From JBKECF01 sp047974375 (GTDB taxonomy: Bacteria; Bacillota; Clostridia; Lachnospirales; CAMZNU01): DNA of 64,000 bases. The position numbers and the translations under genes were made by a program. Each line of letters starts with the position of its first letter. The first letter of the stretch is position 1. The stretch is taken from NCBI GenBank assembly GCA_047974375.1, contig JBKECF010000054.1, positions 62,001 to 126,000 on the forward strand, read 5' to 3'. Below are positions 55,001 through 62,934 of this stretch, in pieces. The notes below the pieces were generated by a model, which had not been told where the DNA came from, made no database searches, and worked only from the letters and a program-made list of their open reading frames with translations.

Positions 55001-55349
55001 TATGATGTACTATAATGACCAGCCTGCTGATATGATTTTATATCAAGGTTTAGCATTGGAAAAATTGCAAGATTTTAAAGGAGCAAAGGCGAGATTTAAC
55101 AAACTTCTTGACTATGGCGAAAGACACATAAATGACGAAGTTAAAATTGATTATTTTGCTGTTTCACTACCAGATTTCCTAATATTTGATGAAGATTTAA
55201 ATAATAAAAATAAATCTCATTGTTATTATTTAATGGGGCTTGGAAATTTAGGTCTTAAAAATAATGAAATAGCAAAGAAACATTTTGAATTGTCAATTGA
55301 ATTTGATGAAAACCATCAAAATAGTTTATTATATTTAGCAGAATGTTAA
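52074..55349 (+). CDS. DUF5107 domain protein fused to TPR repeats
   Basis: A 1091-residue cytoplasmic protein. The N-terminal ~360 residues are mutarotase-like beta structure with a conserved acidic/aromatic site (MILPELGGRIQRAYDKTNNY, GPWISGGIEFNWPQHHRPTT, WWANPAVAVND), the DUF5107 pattern. From ~490 on are many tetratricopeptide helices (NNAYGSLLMRRGDFKGAEGY, SEVLYNLGIVLFYKNEFNEA, ASYYLGNLYYDKLQFNNAIA). Such proteins recur near sugar ABC operons. The N-terminal half could bind or hydrolyse a sugar, but no activity is known to me. AAAGGAG precedes the ATG. It follows the alpha-galactosidase by 48 bases. Confidence 0.75.
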   Translation: MEKVKIWEEEVIIPTYEIGKPDKNPMFLEKRVYQGSSGKVYPYPTIESISNEKKDKSYNAVFIENQYIKVMILPELGGRIQRAYDKTNNYDFVYYNHVIKPALVGLVGPWISGGIEFNWPQHHRPTTYMPVDYLIKENENGSKTLLINDVDQMYGTKGIAKFTLYEDAAYIEIEGQLYNRTNIPQTFLWWANPAVAVNDNTQSIFPPDVHSVYDHGKRDVSRFPIATGVYYKYDYSDGVDISRYKNVPVPTSYMAEKSDFDFVGGYDYGVEAGILHVADHHISPGKKQWTWGYGEFGQAWDRNLTDEDGPYIELMTGVYTDNQPDFTWLKPFEEKTFKQYFMPYKKVGQVKNATINAILNVEFKDDGIYVCVYGTSYFKDAEIIISNKNTEVYTDEITISPNDIFEKTIIASVDKKTDIKVEVKHLNRTLVEYSPIEESIPELASPAEAAKEPSEIITNEELFLTGQHIEQYRHATYLPDPYYLEGLKRDEFDIRINNAYGSLLMRRGDFKGAEGYFRKALERLIRKNPNPYNSEVLYNLGIVLFYKNEFNEAFDFFYKATWSNEQQEMSFYYLAAIETYRGNYNNAMEFIEKALIKNYHNIKARALKAIILRKVKNTSKAVEWIKENLEIDPFDYVSRIELIEHSNSEKDKEKLKLITRDFQENFLQIARDYGEVGCFQEAINALNICTKEYPMLYYYKGYYYESMGDTEKAVEEIKKADQCSPLYCFPNKLEDVAVLNKGISLYKKGGKASYYLGNLYYDKLQFNNAIALWEQSLKIDDTYATLLRNLALAYFNKKGNKELAKENLEKAFKLDASDARVFLELDQLYKKLFYDFKYRLGNYEKNLNLVYKRDDLLIEYITLLNLTGEFEKAYDTIMSHNFRPWEGAEGKITTQYKLSLLELAKSKIKSKEFNKAKELLEKALVYPINLGEGRLEGTKDNNLHYFLGYVLENLGENEKASKCFTLAAIGNEEPAGMMYYNDQPADMILYQGLALEKLQDFKGAKARFNKLLDYGERHINDEVKIDYFAVSLPDFLIFDEDLNNKNKSHCYYLMGLGNLGLKNNEIAKKHFELSIEFDENHQNSLLYLAEC

Positions 55350-55359
55350 TGGTGATTTT

Positions 55360-55773
55360 ATGAAAAAAATTGAAAGTATTACGATAGAAAATTTTGCTCC
55401 CTATGGTAGTGTTTTAGAATTTCCTAAAGATTGCAAAGAAGATTTTTTTATAGTTGAAACAGAGAAAAATGAGCCTTGGAGGCTAGCAGTTTTTAGATAT
55501 AGAAATAAAGATATTAAAACTATGGAAATGCATATTACATCTAAGGAAAGTTTTGAGCCACTTAGGGGGATTACTGTTATTGTAGTAGCTTTGGAAGAAT
55601 CCTTAGATGATTATAAGGCTTTTGTTTTAGACAAACCTATTTGCTTAAAAAAAGGAATATGGCATCAAGTTATGTCGTTAACACCAGAGTCAGAAGTTAA
55701 AATTACAGAGAATTTAGAAGTAGAGTCAGAATATAGGGACTTAAAAAAAAGTATTTCAGCTTACATAGGCTAA
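55360..55773 (+). CDS. AllA-like (ureidoglycolate lyase fold) cupin protein
   Basis: A 137-residue protein beginning ten bases after the DUF5107 gene. ITIENFAPYGSVLEFP, HITSKESFEPLRGITVIVVA, KAFVLDKPICLKKGIWHQVM follow the AllA/ureidoglycolate lyase pattern, including the GxWH turn. No purine genes are near. In sugar operons members of this fold probably act on sugar-derived acids or as small cupins (inference). End of the operon. Confidence 0.65.
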   Translation: MKKIESITIENFAPYGSVLEFPKDCKEDFFIVETEKNEPWRLAVFRYRNKDIKTMEMHITSKESFEPLRGITVIVVALEESLDDYKAFVLDKPICLKKGIWHQVMSLTPESEVKITENLEVESEYRDLKKSISAYIG

Positions 55774-56503
55774 AAGGCATATACGAAATTAAAAATCTTG
55801 AGAGTTTTGCTTAAAATTTTATAAGTTTATGAATTTTTGTTTTACAAAAGCCGAATACTTTGTATTTGGTAATCGTTCATTGCTGTTCTATTTCTAAAAA
55901 GGATAACTGAATTATTATTTAAAAAGAGTGAAAAAATGTACCGACCCCCAAAAGTTAGACCGAAAAATCTAACAGAGGGGGGTTGGTATTTTTTAGATTT
56001 CATATATAATTTTAATCTCATAAATATAATTATTAATATTTTTAATCTCATAAATATCATTTTTCATAGAAATTATTGGCGAGATAAAATAAACAAAGAT
56101 GTTTTTAAAAAAGTGTAACCTATGTTTGACGACTCTAGAATTTTGACGTAGTTAATTTTCATTATAGACTTGTAATTTTTTTTAGTATAATGATTTATAT
56201 AAATAATAAATACATTGATTATTGAATTAAAATTAGAAGAATGAGAGTTTCTATGCTGGTAAAGAGGTTTACCTTTAAAAGATGAAGTTGGCATAAAAAT
56301 AGGAGATTACTTTACTGAAGATAACTGTGTGTTTTTTAGTAAACCAGAATTGATTTATGGTAATTTTATATAACTAGTAGGTGCTTAGTTTTTAATTGAT
56401 ATACGACTTAATTTGCCATCACATTTAACTAACATACTCATAAGCGTTTCACAGGAATTATTGGCGAGGAATATTAATCTTGCTCATATGAAGAAAAGTA
56501 TGG
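55774..56503. other. Intergenic stretch with repeats and a gene relic
   Basis: No complete gene is seen. It holds an IS3-end-like hairpin at 55935-55986 and a 30-base tandem duplication at 56011-56070 (each copy starts TTTAATCTCATAAATAT). A 22-base direct repeat at 56062-56083 and 56447-56468 (TTTCAyAGrAATTATTGGCGAG, two differences) is also present. An open 36-codon tail at 56263-56373 (GLPLKDEVGIKIGDYFTEDN and CVFFSKPELIYGNF) without a usable start looks like a gene remnant. Confidence 0.5.
55935..55986. mobile_element. IS3-type end pair forming a hairpin (solo-end element)
   Basis: TGTACCGACCCCCAAAAGTT followed by AGACC, a short loop, then TCTAACAGAGGGGGGTTGGT. The two halves are imperfect inverted repeats. 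TGTAC-GACCCCC-AAAAGTTAGA is the kind of terminal repeat found on IS3/IS150-group insertion sequences (recalled). The T-run after it allows it to work as a terminator for the operon ending at 55773. Confidence 0.55.
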
Positions 56504-56509
56504 TATAAT
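56480..56509 (+). promoter_or_regulatory. Promoter of the agcS-type gene
   Basis: TTGCTC (56480-56485), an 18-base spacer and TATAAT (56504-56509), about 40 bases before the ATG at 56550. Confidence 0.6.
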
Positions 56510-56549
56510 TATTTTTGGAAATTTGCTAGAAATAATTTAGGAGGTATTA

Positions 56550-57980
56550 ATGGTTTTTTTAGAGAATATTGTAAATACAGCGAATGGAGTTTTATGGAGC
56601 AAGTATTGTTTAATCCCCTTACTTTTGGGAGCTGGGTTATTTTTTACAATAAGGACGGGAGTTGTTCAAGTTGGACTATTGCCACAAATGTTTAAAGCAT
56701 TAGGTAATGGTGTAAATGGAGAGCGTAAATCTACTATTTCTTCATTCGAGGCTTTTACTGTTGGCTTAGCGTCTAGAGTGGGAACAGGCAATTTAGCAGG
56801 TGTAGCCATTGCTATAGTAATAGGTGGACCGGGGGCAGTATTTTGGATGTGGGTAGTAGCTATATTAGGATCATCTAGTGCTTTTATAGAGTCTACTTTG
56901 GCTCAACTTTATAAAGTGAAAGACCCAGAGGTGAATTTTAGAGGTGGACCTGCTTATTATATGAAACAGGGTTTAAATGCTAAATGGATGGGTGTTGCCT
57001 TTGCTATTTTAATATCCATATCCTTTGGGCTTATTTTTAACGCATTACAAGCTAATACAATTGTAAATGCAACAACAAATATTTTGAAATTTACAAATAA
57101 TACAGAAAATTTTGATGTTATTGTAGGAATCATGCTTGTTTCGGCAACAGGGATTATTTTATTCGGCGGAACAAAAAGAATAGCTGATTTTACATCTAAG
57201 TTTGTGCCAATAATGGCTTTGTTATATATTATATTGTCTGTTGTAATAATAGTTCTAAGGTTTGATAGAATACCATATGTATTTAATATGATAATATCTA
57301 ATGCCCTTGACTTTAAAGCTGCTCTTGGTGGTGGTATAGGTATTACAATAATTCAAGGGGTGAAAAGGGGACTTTTTTCCAATGAGGCTGGTATGGGTTC
57401 AGCGCCAAATGCGGCAGCAAGTGCAACTACATCTCACCCAGTTTATCAAGGGTTAATACAATCTTTAGGGGTTTATATAGATACAATTGTTATTTGTAGC
57501 GCAACGGCATTTATTATTTTAGTTTCAGATATACCTATAGACCCAACGGCTACAGATGGCATTTCTGTTACTATGGATGCATTTTCGGCAGTTCTTGGAC
57601 AGTGGTCATTGTATTTTCTATATATAGCGATTTTATTGTTTGCCTATAGCACTATATTAGGTAATTATTTTTATGCACAATCTAATATTGAGTATTTAAG
57701 TAACAATGCTATGGCGATTACAATATTTAAAATATTTTTACTTATACTAGTATTTTTTGGTTCTGTTGCATCCTCAGATTTAGTATGGGCTATAGCAGAC
57801 TTAGCTATGGCATTAATGGCAATATTAAATGTAATTGCAATTTTATTTTTACATAAACATGCTATATTTTTGCTTAAAGATTTTAAAGAACAATTGAGAC
57901 GTGGTGGAAACCCAACTTTTAATTCTTCTAAATATAGTGAATATAAGGACTTTGAGATTTGGAATAGAGATGTTGAATAA
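56550..57980 (+). CDS. Sodium:alanine (glycine) symporter, AgcS family
   Basis: A 476-residue membrane protein with 10-11 helices. The AgcS family series is clear: FFTIRTGVVQVGLLPQMFKA, SSFEAFTVGLASRVGTGNLA, GVAIAIVIGGPGAVFWMWVV, FRGGPAYYMKQGLN, GVKRGLFSNEAGMGSAPNAA, and AYSTILGNYFYAQSNIEYLS. It imports small neutral amino acids with Na+ (or H+). Monocistronic, with AGGAGGTATTA before the ATG and a perfect terminator palindrome after it. Confidence 0.94.
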   Translation: MVFLENIVNTANGVLWSKYCLIPLLLGAGLFFTIRTGVVQVGLLPQMFKALGNGVNGERKSTISSFEAFTVGLASRVGTGNLAGVAIAIVIGGPGAVFWMWVVAILGSSSAFIESTLAQLYKVKDPEVNFRGGPAYYMKQGLNAKWMGVAFAILISISFGLIFNALQANTIVNATTNILKFTNNTENFDVIVGIMLVSATGIILFGGTKRIADFTSKFVPIMALLYIILSVVIIVLRFDRIPYVFNMIISNALDFKAALGGGIGITIIQGVKRGLFSNEAGMGSAPNAAASATTSHPVYQGLIQSLGVYIDTIVICSATAFIILVSDIPIDPTATDGISVTMDAFSAVLGQWSLYFLYIAILLFAYSTILGNYFYAQSNIEYLSNNAMAITIFKIFLLILVFFGSVASSDLVWAIADLAMALMAILNVIAILFLHKHAIFLLKDFKEQLRRGGNPTFNSSKYSEYKDFEIWNRDVE

Positions 57981-58011
57981 AGGATATAATATTTTATAAG
58001 TGTAAAGTATT

Positions 58012-58053
58012 AAAAAAACAATCTAAAGTATTAATACTTTAGATTGTTTTTTT
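58012..58053. terminator. Perfect bidirectional terminator
   Basis: A 42-base exact palindrome: seven A, CAATCTAAAGTATTAATACT, TTAGATTG and seven T. It ends both the symporter gene and the minus-strand GGDEF pair; the stop codon of the latter overlaps its last bases. Confidence 0.9.
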
Positions 58054-59167
58054 AATCTGATATTTTACAATGTTTTATAAATTTATTATTGCCTATAGAT
58101 TGAATAATTAAATTTCTCCCATAAGCCTTGCCATAGTATAATGCGTTATCTGCTGCCTTTATATTTTTGGTAAAGTTAACATCATGGTTTACTTTGGATA
58201 TGCCAATAGTGGTAGTTATATTAAAACTATTATTTTGGTATTTAAAGGTTTTATCTTCTACATTACTTTTAAGTTCATATAACTTATTTAATAATCTTTC
58301 AAAATTTTTTTCATTAGCCAGTATTAAAAATTCTTCGCCGCCCCAACGAACGACACAACCATACTCTTTAAAGGATTCATTTATTATTTTTGCTAATTCT
58401 TTTAAAGCATAATCACCAGCTGTATGGCCATAGGTATCATTAATTTTTTTGAAAAAATCAATGTCTATTAAAATTATATAGGCGTCTTTAAAGTCGATAT
58501 AGGATGCGATTTTTTCTTCTAGAAATTTTTTATTTTTAAGACCTGTAAGGTAATCATAATATATTTTTTCTCTTAAGTTATTGATTTCATTGTCCGTATT
58601 TTTCTTATTAATTCTCTCGGATATCTCGATACTAATTATAACAAAAAAAGTAAACAGAATAGATATAAAAACATTAACATATTCAATTTCCATAAATTGA
58701 TTTTCGTATATTGGTGGAACTGTAAGGCTTAGTATAAAAGATATTAAAAAGGCAATCATAGTATAAATAGCAGACTTTGTTAAATCCTCAATATGTTCAG
58801 GTGATAAATTAAAATAAGCAAAAATAAGCGGAAAAAACACTAAGTATGGTTTTGTATTAAACCCTAGTACAATTGTCATCCAAATGCAGTATGTACATAG
58901 AACGAAAGCCATTACATATTGTGCCTTTAAATTTTTCTGTTTTATAAGTACTAAGTACATGGCATAGATAGAGAAAAAAAGCATAGCAAAGTTGAAGTAA
59001 ATCATTTCATAGGCTTGGTGAGCATAAAAATAAAAACCAAAAAAACCACTGATTAGGCCGGCTGTTACGTACATTAATACAACAGATAATACTCTCAATG
59101 AAACGTTTCCATAAATTGAATTATAGTACTCCAATGTATTTAAAAACTTGTCCTTTAAGTTTTTCAT
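58052..59167 (-). CDS. Membrane GGDEF protein (diguanylate cyclase)
   Basis: A 371-residue protein with about six N-terminal membrane helices (residues ~20-190), a short linker coil, and a C-terminal GGDEF domain: ILIDIDFFKKINDTYGHTAG for metal/nucleotide binding and active site RWGGEEFLIL. The inhibitory RxxD site normally just before the active site is absent (FKEYGCVVRWGGEEF). Expected to make cyclic di-GMP without product inhibition through that site. The sensory signal is unknown. Co-transcribed with the similar gene upstream (28-base gap). Confidence 0.9.
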   Translation of the reverse strand: MKNLKDKFLNTLEYYNSIYGNVSLRVLSVVLMYVTAGLISGFFGFYFYAHQAYEMIYFNFAMLFFSIYAMYLVLIKQKNLKAQYVMAFVLCTYCIWMTIVLGFNTKPYLVFFPLIFAYFNLSPEHIEDLTKSAIYTMIAFLISFILSLTVPPIYENQFMEIEYVNVFISILFTFFVIISIEISERINKKNTDNEINNLREKIYYDYLTGLKNKKFLEEKIASYIDFKDAYIILIDIDFFKKINDTYGHTAGDYALKELAKIINESFKEYGCVVRWGGEEFLILANEKNFERLLNKLYELKSNVEDKTFKYQNNSFNITTTIGISKVNHDVNFTKNIKAADNALYYGKAYGRNLIIQSIGNNKFIKHCKISD

Positions 59168-59195
59168 GTTATTCTCCTACTTGTATTATGGTTTT

Positions 59196-60299
59196 TTAAC
59201 TTTCTGGTGTTATGTCAGTATAGTATACGGTTTGATTTCTACCGTGTTCTTTTCCATAGTATAAAGCTGTATCAGCGTCATCAATATTTTTCATTATATT
59301 TTTATCTGGTTCTACTTGTTTAACACCAAAGGTTATAGTTACATTTATTATATTGTTTCCGTCGTATATGTTGGCTGTACTTATTTTTTTTCGCAAACAT
59401 TCTATATCATTTATAATATCAAAAGATTTACCTTCTTTAACAAATAATAGAAATTCTTCTCCGCCCCATCTAGAAATATAAATATCATTTTGGAAGTGTT
59501 CTAACATAATTTTAGCTATATCTTTTAAAACTATGTCACCTACAATATGACCGTAGCTGTCGTTTACATATTTAAAAAAATCAATATCGCCTATAATTAT
59601 AAAGGAATTTGTAGAAAATTCATACTCCGAAAACATTTTTTCCATACTAGTTCTATTTTGCAATCCTGTTAAAAAATCCATTTTTGCTTCTTCTGATAGT
59701 TGGTATATTCTTTTTTCTGTTTGGTTTTTGTAATATTCAACACCTACTCGTTTTGCATAAACAATAAAAAAAAGTGATAAAAAGGCTATGGCTAAATTTA
59801 TATACCCTATAATTTTATAATTATCATTATAAATAGGAGTTGTAAAGTACCTAATATATAGGTTAATGCAATAGGTGATAAAAAGTACAGCGGTCCAAAA
59901 TACAAATGCCAAGCTAGATGAAAAAGATAATGTATACACAGCAAAAAAAAGTGGAATTAATAAAACAAATGCATTTTTATCATATCCTAAAAGGTAGGAG
60001 CAAGAAATAATATAAAAGCAAATAGCTAAAACTGTTAAAGATAAAATATAATCAACTTTTTTTCCTAGTAAACATAAAGTAATACATACTAAAAATACTA
60101 TTATACTTATGCTTGCAATAATTGCTAATTCCGATAAATTTATGGCTAAACATAAAATTGCAAAAAAAACATTAAATATACCATTACATATTACAAATGT
60201 TATTAATAAATAAATATAAATAATTTGATTATTATTATATTTATCTTTATATATATATCTTACTTTAGTGTACAGTGCGTCTAACAAAGTCTTCACCAT
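59196..60299 (-). CDS. Membrane GGDEF protein (diguanylate cyclase)
   Basis: A 367-residue paralogue of the next gene with the same design: six or so helices, then IIIGDIDFFKYVNDSYGHIV and RWGGEEFLLFVKEG. It also lacks the RxxD inhibitory site (FQNDIYISRWGGEEF). The shared architecture and adjacency suggest tandem duplication followed by divergence of the membrane sensor half. Confidence 0.9.
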   Translation of the reverse strand: MVKTLLDALYTKVRYIYKDKYNNNQIIYIYLLITFVICNGIFNVFFAILCLAINLSELAIIASISIIVFLVCITLCLLGKKVDYILSLTVLAICFYIISCSYLLGYDKNAFVLLIPLFFAVYTLSFSSSLAFVFWTAVLFITYCINLYIRYFTTPIYNDNYKIIGYINLAIAFLSLFFIVYAKRVGVEYYKNQTEKRIYQLSEEAKMDFLTGLQNRTSMEKMFSEYEFSTNSFIIIGDIDFFKYVNDSYGHIVGDIVLKDIAKIMLEHFQNDIYISRWGGEEFLLFVKEGKSFDIINDIECLRKKISTANIYDGNNIINVTITFGVKQVEPDKNIMKNIDDADTALYYGKEHGRNQTVYYTDITPES

Positions 60300-60454
60300 T
60301 TTAAACTTTCTTTATTTTAACTTATGGGGTTTCAATAAATATTACATTTATAGTATACTTCATATTTTCTAATGATACAAAAATATTAAAATTTTTTCGC
60401 CTAAAAAATATGCACACCATAATGTCTAGATTTTTTTGGAGTAAAGTAATCTAC

Positions 60455-60483
60455 TTGACATGGAATTTATTAAATGATATATT
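60455..60483 (+). promoter_or_regulatory. Promoter of the ribU transcript
   Basis: TTGACA (60455-60460), a 17-base spacer, TATATT (60478-60483), just upstream of the FMN riboswitch. Confidence 0.75.
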
Positions 60484-60492
60484 GTTTACATA

Positions 60493-60628
60493 CTTTGGGG
60501 CAGGGTGAAATTCCCGACCGGTGGTAAAAGTCCACGAGGCGTAAGCCTGATTTGGTGCAATTCCAAAACCGACAGTAAAGTCTGGATGGTAAAAGTAGAA
60601 CTCTACCCCTGTGTAGAGCTTTTTTTAC
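60493..60628 (+). ncRNA. FMN riboswitch (RFN element) with terminator
   Basis: Conserved RFN blocks are visible in order: GGGGCAGGGTGAAATTCCCG, ACCGGTGGTAAAAGTCCACG, AGCCTGATTTGGTGCAATTC, CCGACAGTAAAGTCTGGATG. The expression platform is CTCTAC (60601-60606) paired with GTAGAG (60613-60618) and a T-run. FMN binding favours termination, so riboflavin import is shut down when flavin is plentiful. Confidence 0.96.
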
Positions 60629-60662
60629 CCTAAAATTATCTTATTATTTTTAGGAGGTTGTT

Positions 60663-61256
60663 ATGAAAACAGATAACATGATTAAAGTAAGTCTATTAGG
60701 TGCATTAGCATTCATTTTAAGTTATTTTCCAAAAGTTCCATTCTTTTTTATACCCTTTATTGATTTCGATTTTTCGGATCTGCCGGCTTTAGTTGCAGCA
60801 ATAGCTTTAGGGCCATTTTTTGGTGTGGCAGTTGAATTACTGAAAAATGTTTTACATTTATTTAGTAGCAGTACAGGTGGCGTAGGCGAAATTGCAAATT
60901 TTGCCGTGGGTTCTTGTATTGTTCTTCCAGTTGGTTTATTGATGTCTAAAAATAAAACCAATGGTAATTTATTAATAGGCCTTATAATTGGTGTGGTAGT
61001 TGCAACGTTATCAGCATCACTCCTAAATTATTTTATATTAATACCACTTTGGGCAGGTATATTTGGTACAAACTTTGATGGTATAGTTTCGGCTACTGCG
61101 GGGAGTAATGCCTTAGTTACTTCCAAGTTATCCCTTATTTTATTTGGTGTAGTACCTGCAAACCTTATTAAATTTTCAATAGTTTCTGTTGCTGCATTAT
61201 TATTGTTTAAATATTTAAGTGAACCATTACTTAGAGTAGTTAAAAAAATTCATTAA
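60663..61256 (+). CDS. ribU: Riboflavin ECF transporter S component
   Basis: A 197-residue membrane protein with six helices: LGALAFILSYFPKVPFFFIP, DFDFSDLPALVAAIALGPFF and VELLKNVLHLFSSSTGGVGE are RibU signatures. It binds riboflavin and uses the shared ECF ATPase module encoded elsewhere. The FMN riboswitch directly upstream confirms the vitamin. TTAGGAGG precedes the ATG. Confidence 0.96.
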   Translation: MKTDNMIKVSLLGALAFILSYFPKVPFFFIPFIDFDFSDLPALVAAIALGPFFGVAVELLKNVLHLFSSSTGGVGEIANFAVGSCIVLPVGLLMSKNKTNGNLLIGLIIGVVVATLSASLLNYFILIPLWAGIFGTNFDGIVSATAGSNALVTSKLSLILFGVVPANLIKFSIVSVAALLLFKYLSEPLLRVVKKIH

Positions 61257-61280
61257 AATTATTTTATAATGCCCCCAGTA

Positions 61281-61325
61281 AAAAAGACTGTAAGAATTCG
61301 AAATTAAAATTCTTACAGTCTTTTT
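61281..61325. terminator. Bidirectional terminator between ribU and the minus-strand gene
   Basis: AAAAAGACTGTAAGAATT pairs exactly with AATTCTTACAGTCTTTTT, with A and T runs on the two sides. Confidence 0.9.
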
Positions 61326-62213
61326 CTATTTAACAATTACAGTTCCAGATTTAACCACATAGTCTAGGTATAATTTTTGTGGCTTTTTCCTATAGTAGTT
61401 ATCTTCATGATATTTATCGAAATAACCTTCCTGTCGGAGTTTAACACCACAGTTCATTTTTAAATAACCATTTTGTTTAAATACCCTAATGGTTTTATGG
61501 TAGCTATCTTTATCTTTAATAGTTACATTTACGTTTCCCGTTTCTACAGTGAGGCAATGCTTTGTATATTTAAAAAAATCATTTTGTATCTTATAATATA
61601 TGTCGCCTTCCTTTGTTAAGATGTTAATGTTTTTGAAATTAGACTTTTTTTCCATAAGTAAACACTTGTTTGTAACTACAGATAGATTGTATATTGTAGT
61701 TTTTTTAGGATTAAGCTCAACCATTTCAGCATTTATAGTTAAGTCGCTTATTTCACAGTTAGCAATGTTTAGAGTTATGTTTTTTGAGGTGGATATAATT
61801 CTATTTAGGCATAGGTCATTTATTATAATTTCGCTGTCTTCAAAACTTTTTATACTTATGTCTTTTATAAAGTTTTGTGGTACATATAAATCAATTTTAT
61901 TAATATTAACATCTGCGCTTACATTGAAATATACATGGCCGTCTTTTTTTAAAAGTGAAAAGGTATTATTATCTTCATGGTTATAAGTGATATGCATTGC
62001 TAGGTTTGTATTGTTACTTGGCGAAATGTTGCAAATGCCTGTTAAATTATTAAGTGTAATGTTCAGGGCCTCATCTATGGGAACATTATAGTTTTTACTA
62101 CTTTCTAGTTTATTGAGGCCAGTTACAGCACTTACTTTAGTAGTTGCATTCACCATTATTTCGTTAGATATAGATTTTATTATTTCGCCTAATTGGTCCT
62201 TTAGTTCAGCCAT
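61326..62213 (-). CDS. Hypothetical protein with a DUF4097-like beta repeat
   Basis: A 295-residue protein without a signal peptide. The N-terminal ~40 residues are helical (LKDQLGEIIKSISNEIM). The rest is a string of short beta strands of the form seen in putative adhesin DUF4097 domains (INKIDLYVPQNFIKDISIKS, ISDLTINAEMVELN, HCLTVETGNVNVTIKD). A Lys/Tyr-rich patch follows near residue 265. Possibly a cytoplasmic scaffold or envelope-stress partner; no firm function. AAGGAGAG precedes ATG 62213. Confidence 0.55.
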   Translation of the reverse strand: MAELKDQLGEIIKSISNEIMVNATTKVSAVTGLNKLESSKNYNVPIDEALNITLNNLTGICNISPSNNTNLAMHITYNHEDNNTFSLLKKDGHVYFNVSADVNINKIDLYVPQNFIKDISIKSFEDSEIIINDLCLNRIISTSKNITLNIANCEISDLTINAEMVELNPKKTTIYNLSVVTNKCLLMEKKSNFKNINILTKEGDIYYKIQNDFFKYTKHCLTVETGNVNVTIKDKDSYHKTIRVFKQNGYLKMNCGVKLRQEGYFDKYHEDNYYRKKPQKLYLDYVVKSGTVIVK

Positions 62214-62304
62214 TTTTTATCTCTCCTTATTGCTAGAATTATATATATACTATATATTACAACAATACGGTTATTTTTAAAACAACTTTTTTCAGGAGGT
62301 TAAC

Positions 62305-62847
62305 ATGTTATTTACAGTAATAGTAATATCTGTAGCCTTGGCTATGGATGCTTTTGCAGTATCAATATCTAATGGAGTTTCAATCAAGAGTTCGAAAAAA
62401 TACATACCCTGTCTTTTTGGTATTTTTTTTGGGTTCTTTCAATTTCTAATGCCAGTATTGGGATATTATGGGGGAGTATTATTTTTAAGTTTTATTGATA
62501 GCTATAGTAGATTTATTTGCTTTACATTATTATTTTTTATAGGGGCGAAAATGTTTATAGAGGCTTATAAAAGTGACGATTTGTGCGAAATAAAAGTTTC
62601 TATAGGACTTAAAACTCTTATAAGTTTAAGTATAGCTACAAGTATAGATGCATTTGCTGTAGGGATTACATTTGCTTTAGATAAAGTGCCTATATGGTCT
62701 GCATCAATAGTAATAGGTGTAGTGGCTTTTATTTTTTCTGTAATGGGGTTTTTAATTGGGAAAAAACTAGGTTGTGTTTTTGAAAAAGGCTCTGAATATT
62801 TTGGAGGGATAGTATTAATTATTATGGCTGTTTTATCTTTGTTTTAG
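62305..62847 (+). CDS. mntP: Manganese efflux pump MntP
   Basis: A 180-residue protein with six helices and the two family motifs: ALAMDAFAVSISNGVSIKSS near residue 12 and ATSIDAFAVGITFALDKVP near 118, whose Asp residues bind Mn2+. It exports manganese. TCAGGAGG precedes the ATG. No yybP-ykoY manganese riboswitch was seen in the 91-base gap upstream. Confidence 0.94.
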   Translation: MLFTVIVISVALAMDAFAVSISNGVSIKSSKKYIPCLFGIFFGFFQFLMPVLGYYGGVLFLSFIDSYSRFICFTLLFFIGAKMFIEAYKSDDLCEIKVSIGLKTLISLSIATSIDAFAVGITFALDKVPIWSASIVIGVVAFIFSVMGFLIGKKLGCVFEKGSEYFGGIVLIIMAVLSLF

Positions 62848-62934
62848 GTTGCTGTCAATTGTGCATAAATTTGTGTTAAAATATAGTTAAGTAAAAAAAG
62901 TATAAGGTTATACCTTAGATGGATTGAGGTTTTA

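Noticed and set aside
55360..55773. True ureidoglycolate lyase of purine breakdown
   Set aside because: No allantoin or purine genes are nearby and the gene closes an alpha-galactoside operon; only the fold is called.
56073..56294. Minus-strand 73-codon open frame
   Set aside because: Low-complexity Asn/Ile/Tyr/Lys composition from AT-rich DNA and no ribosome site.
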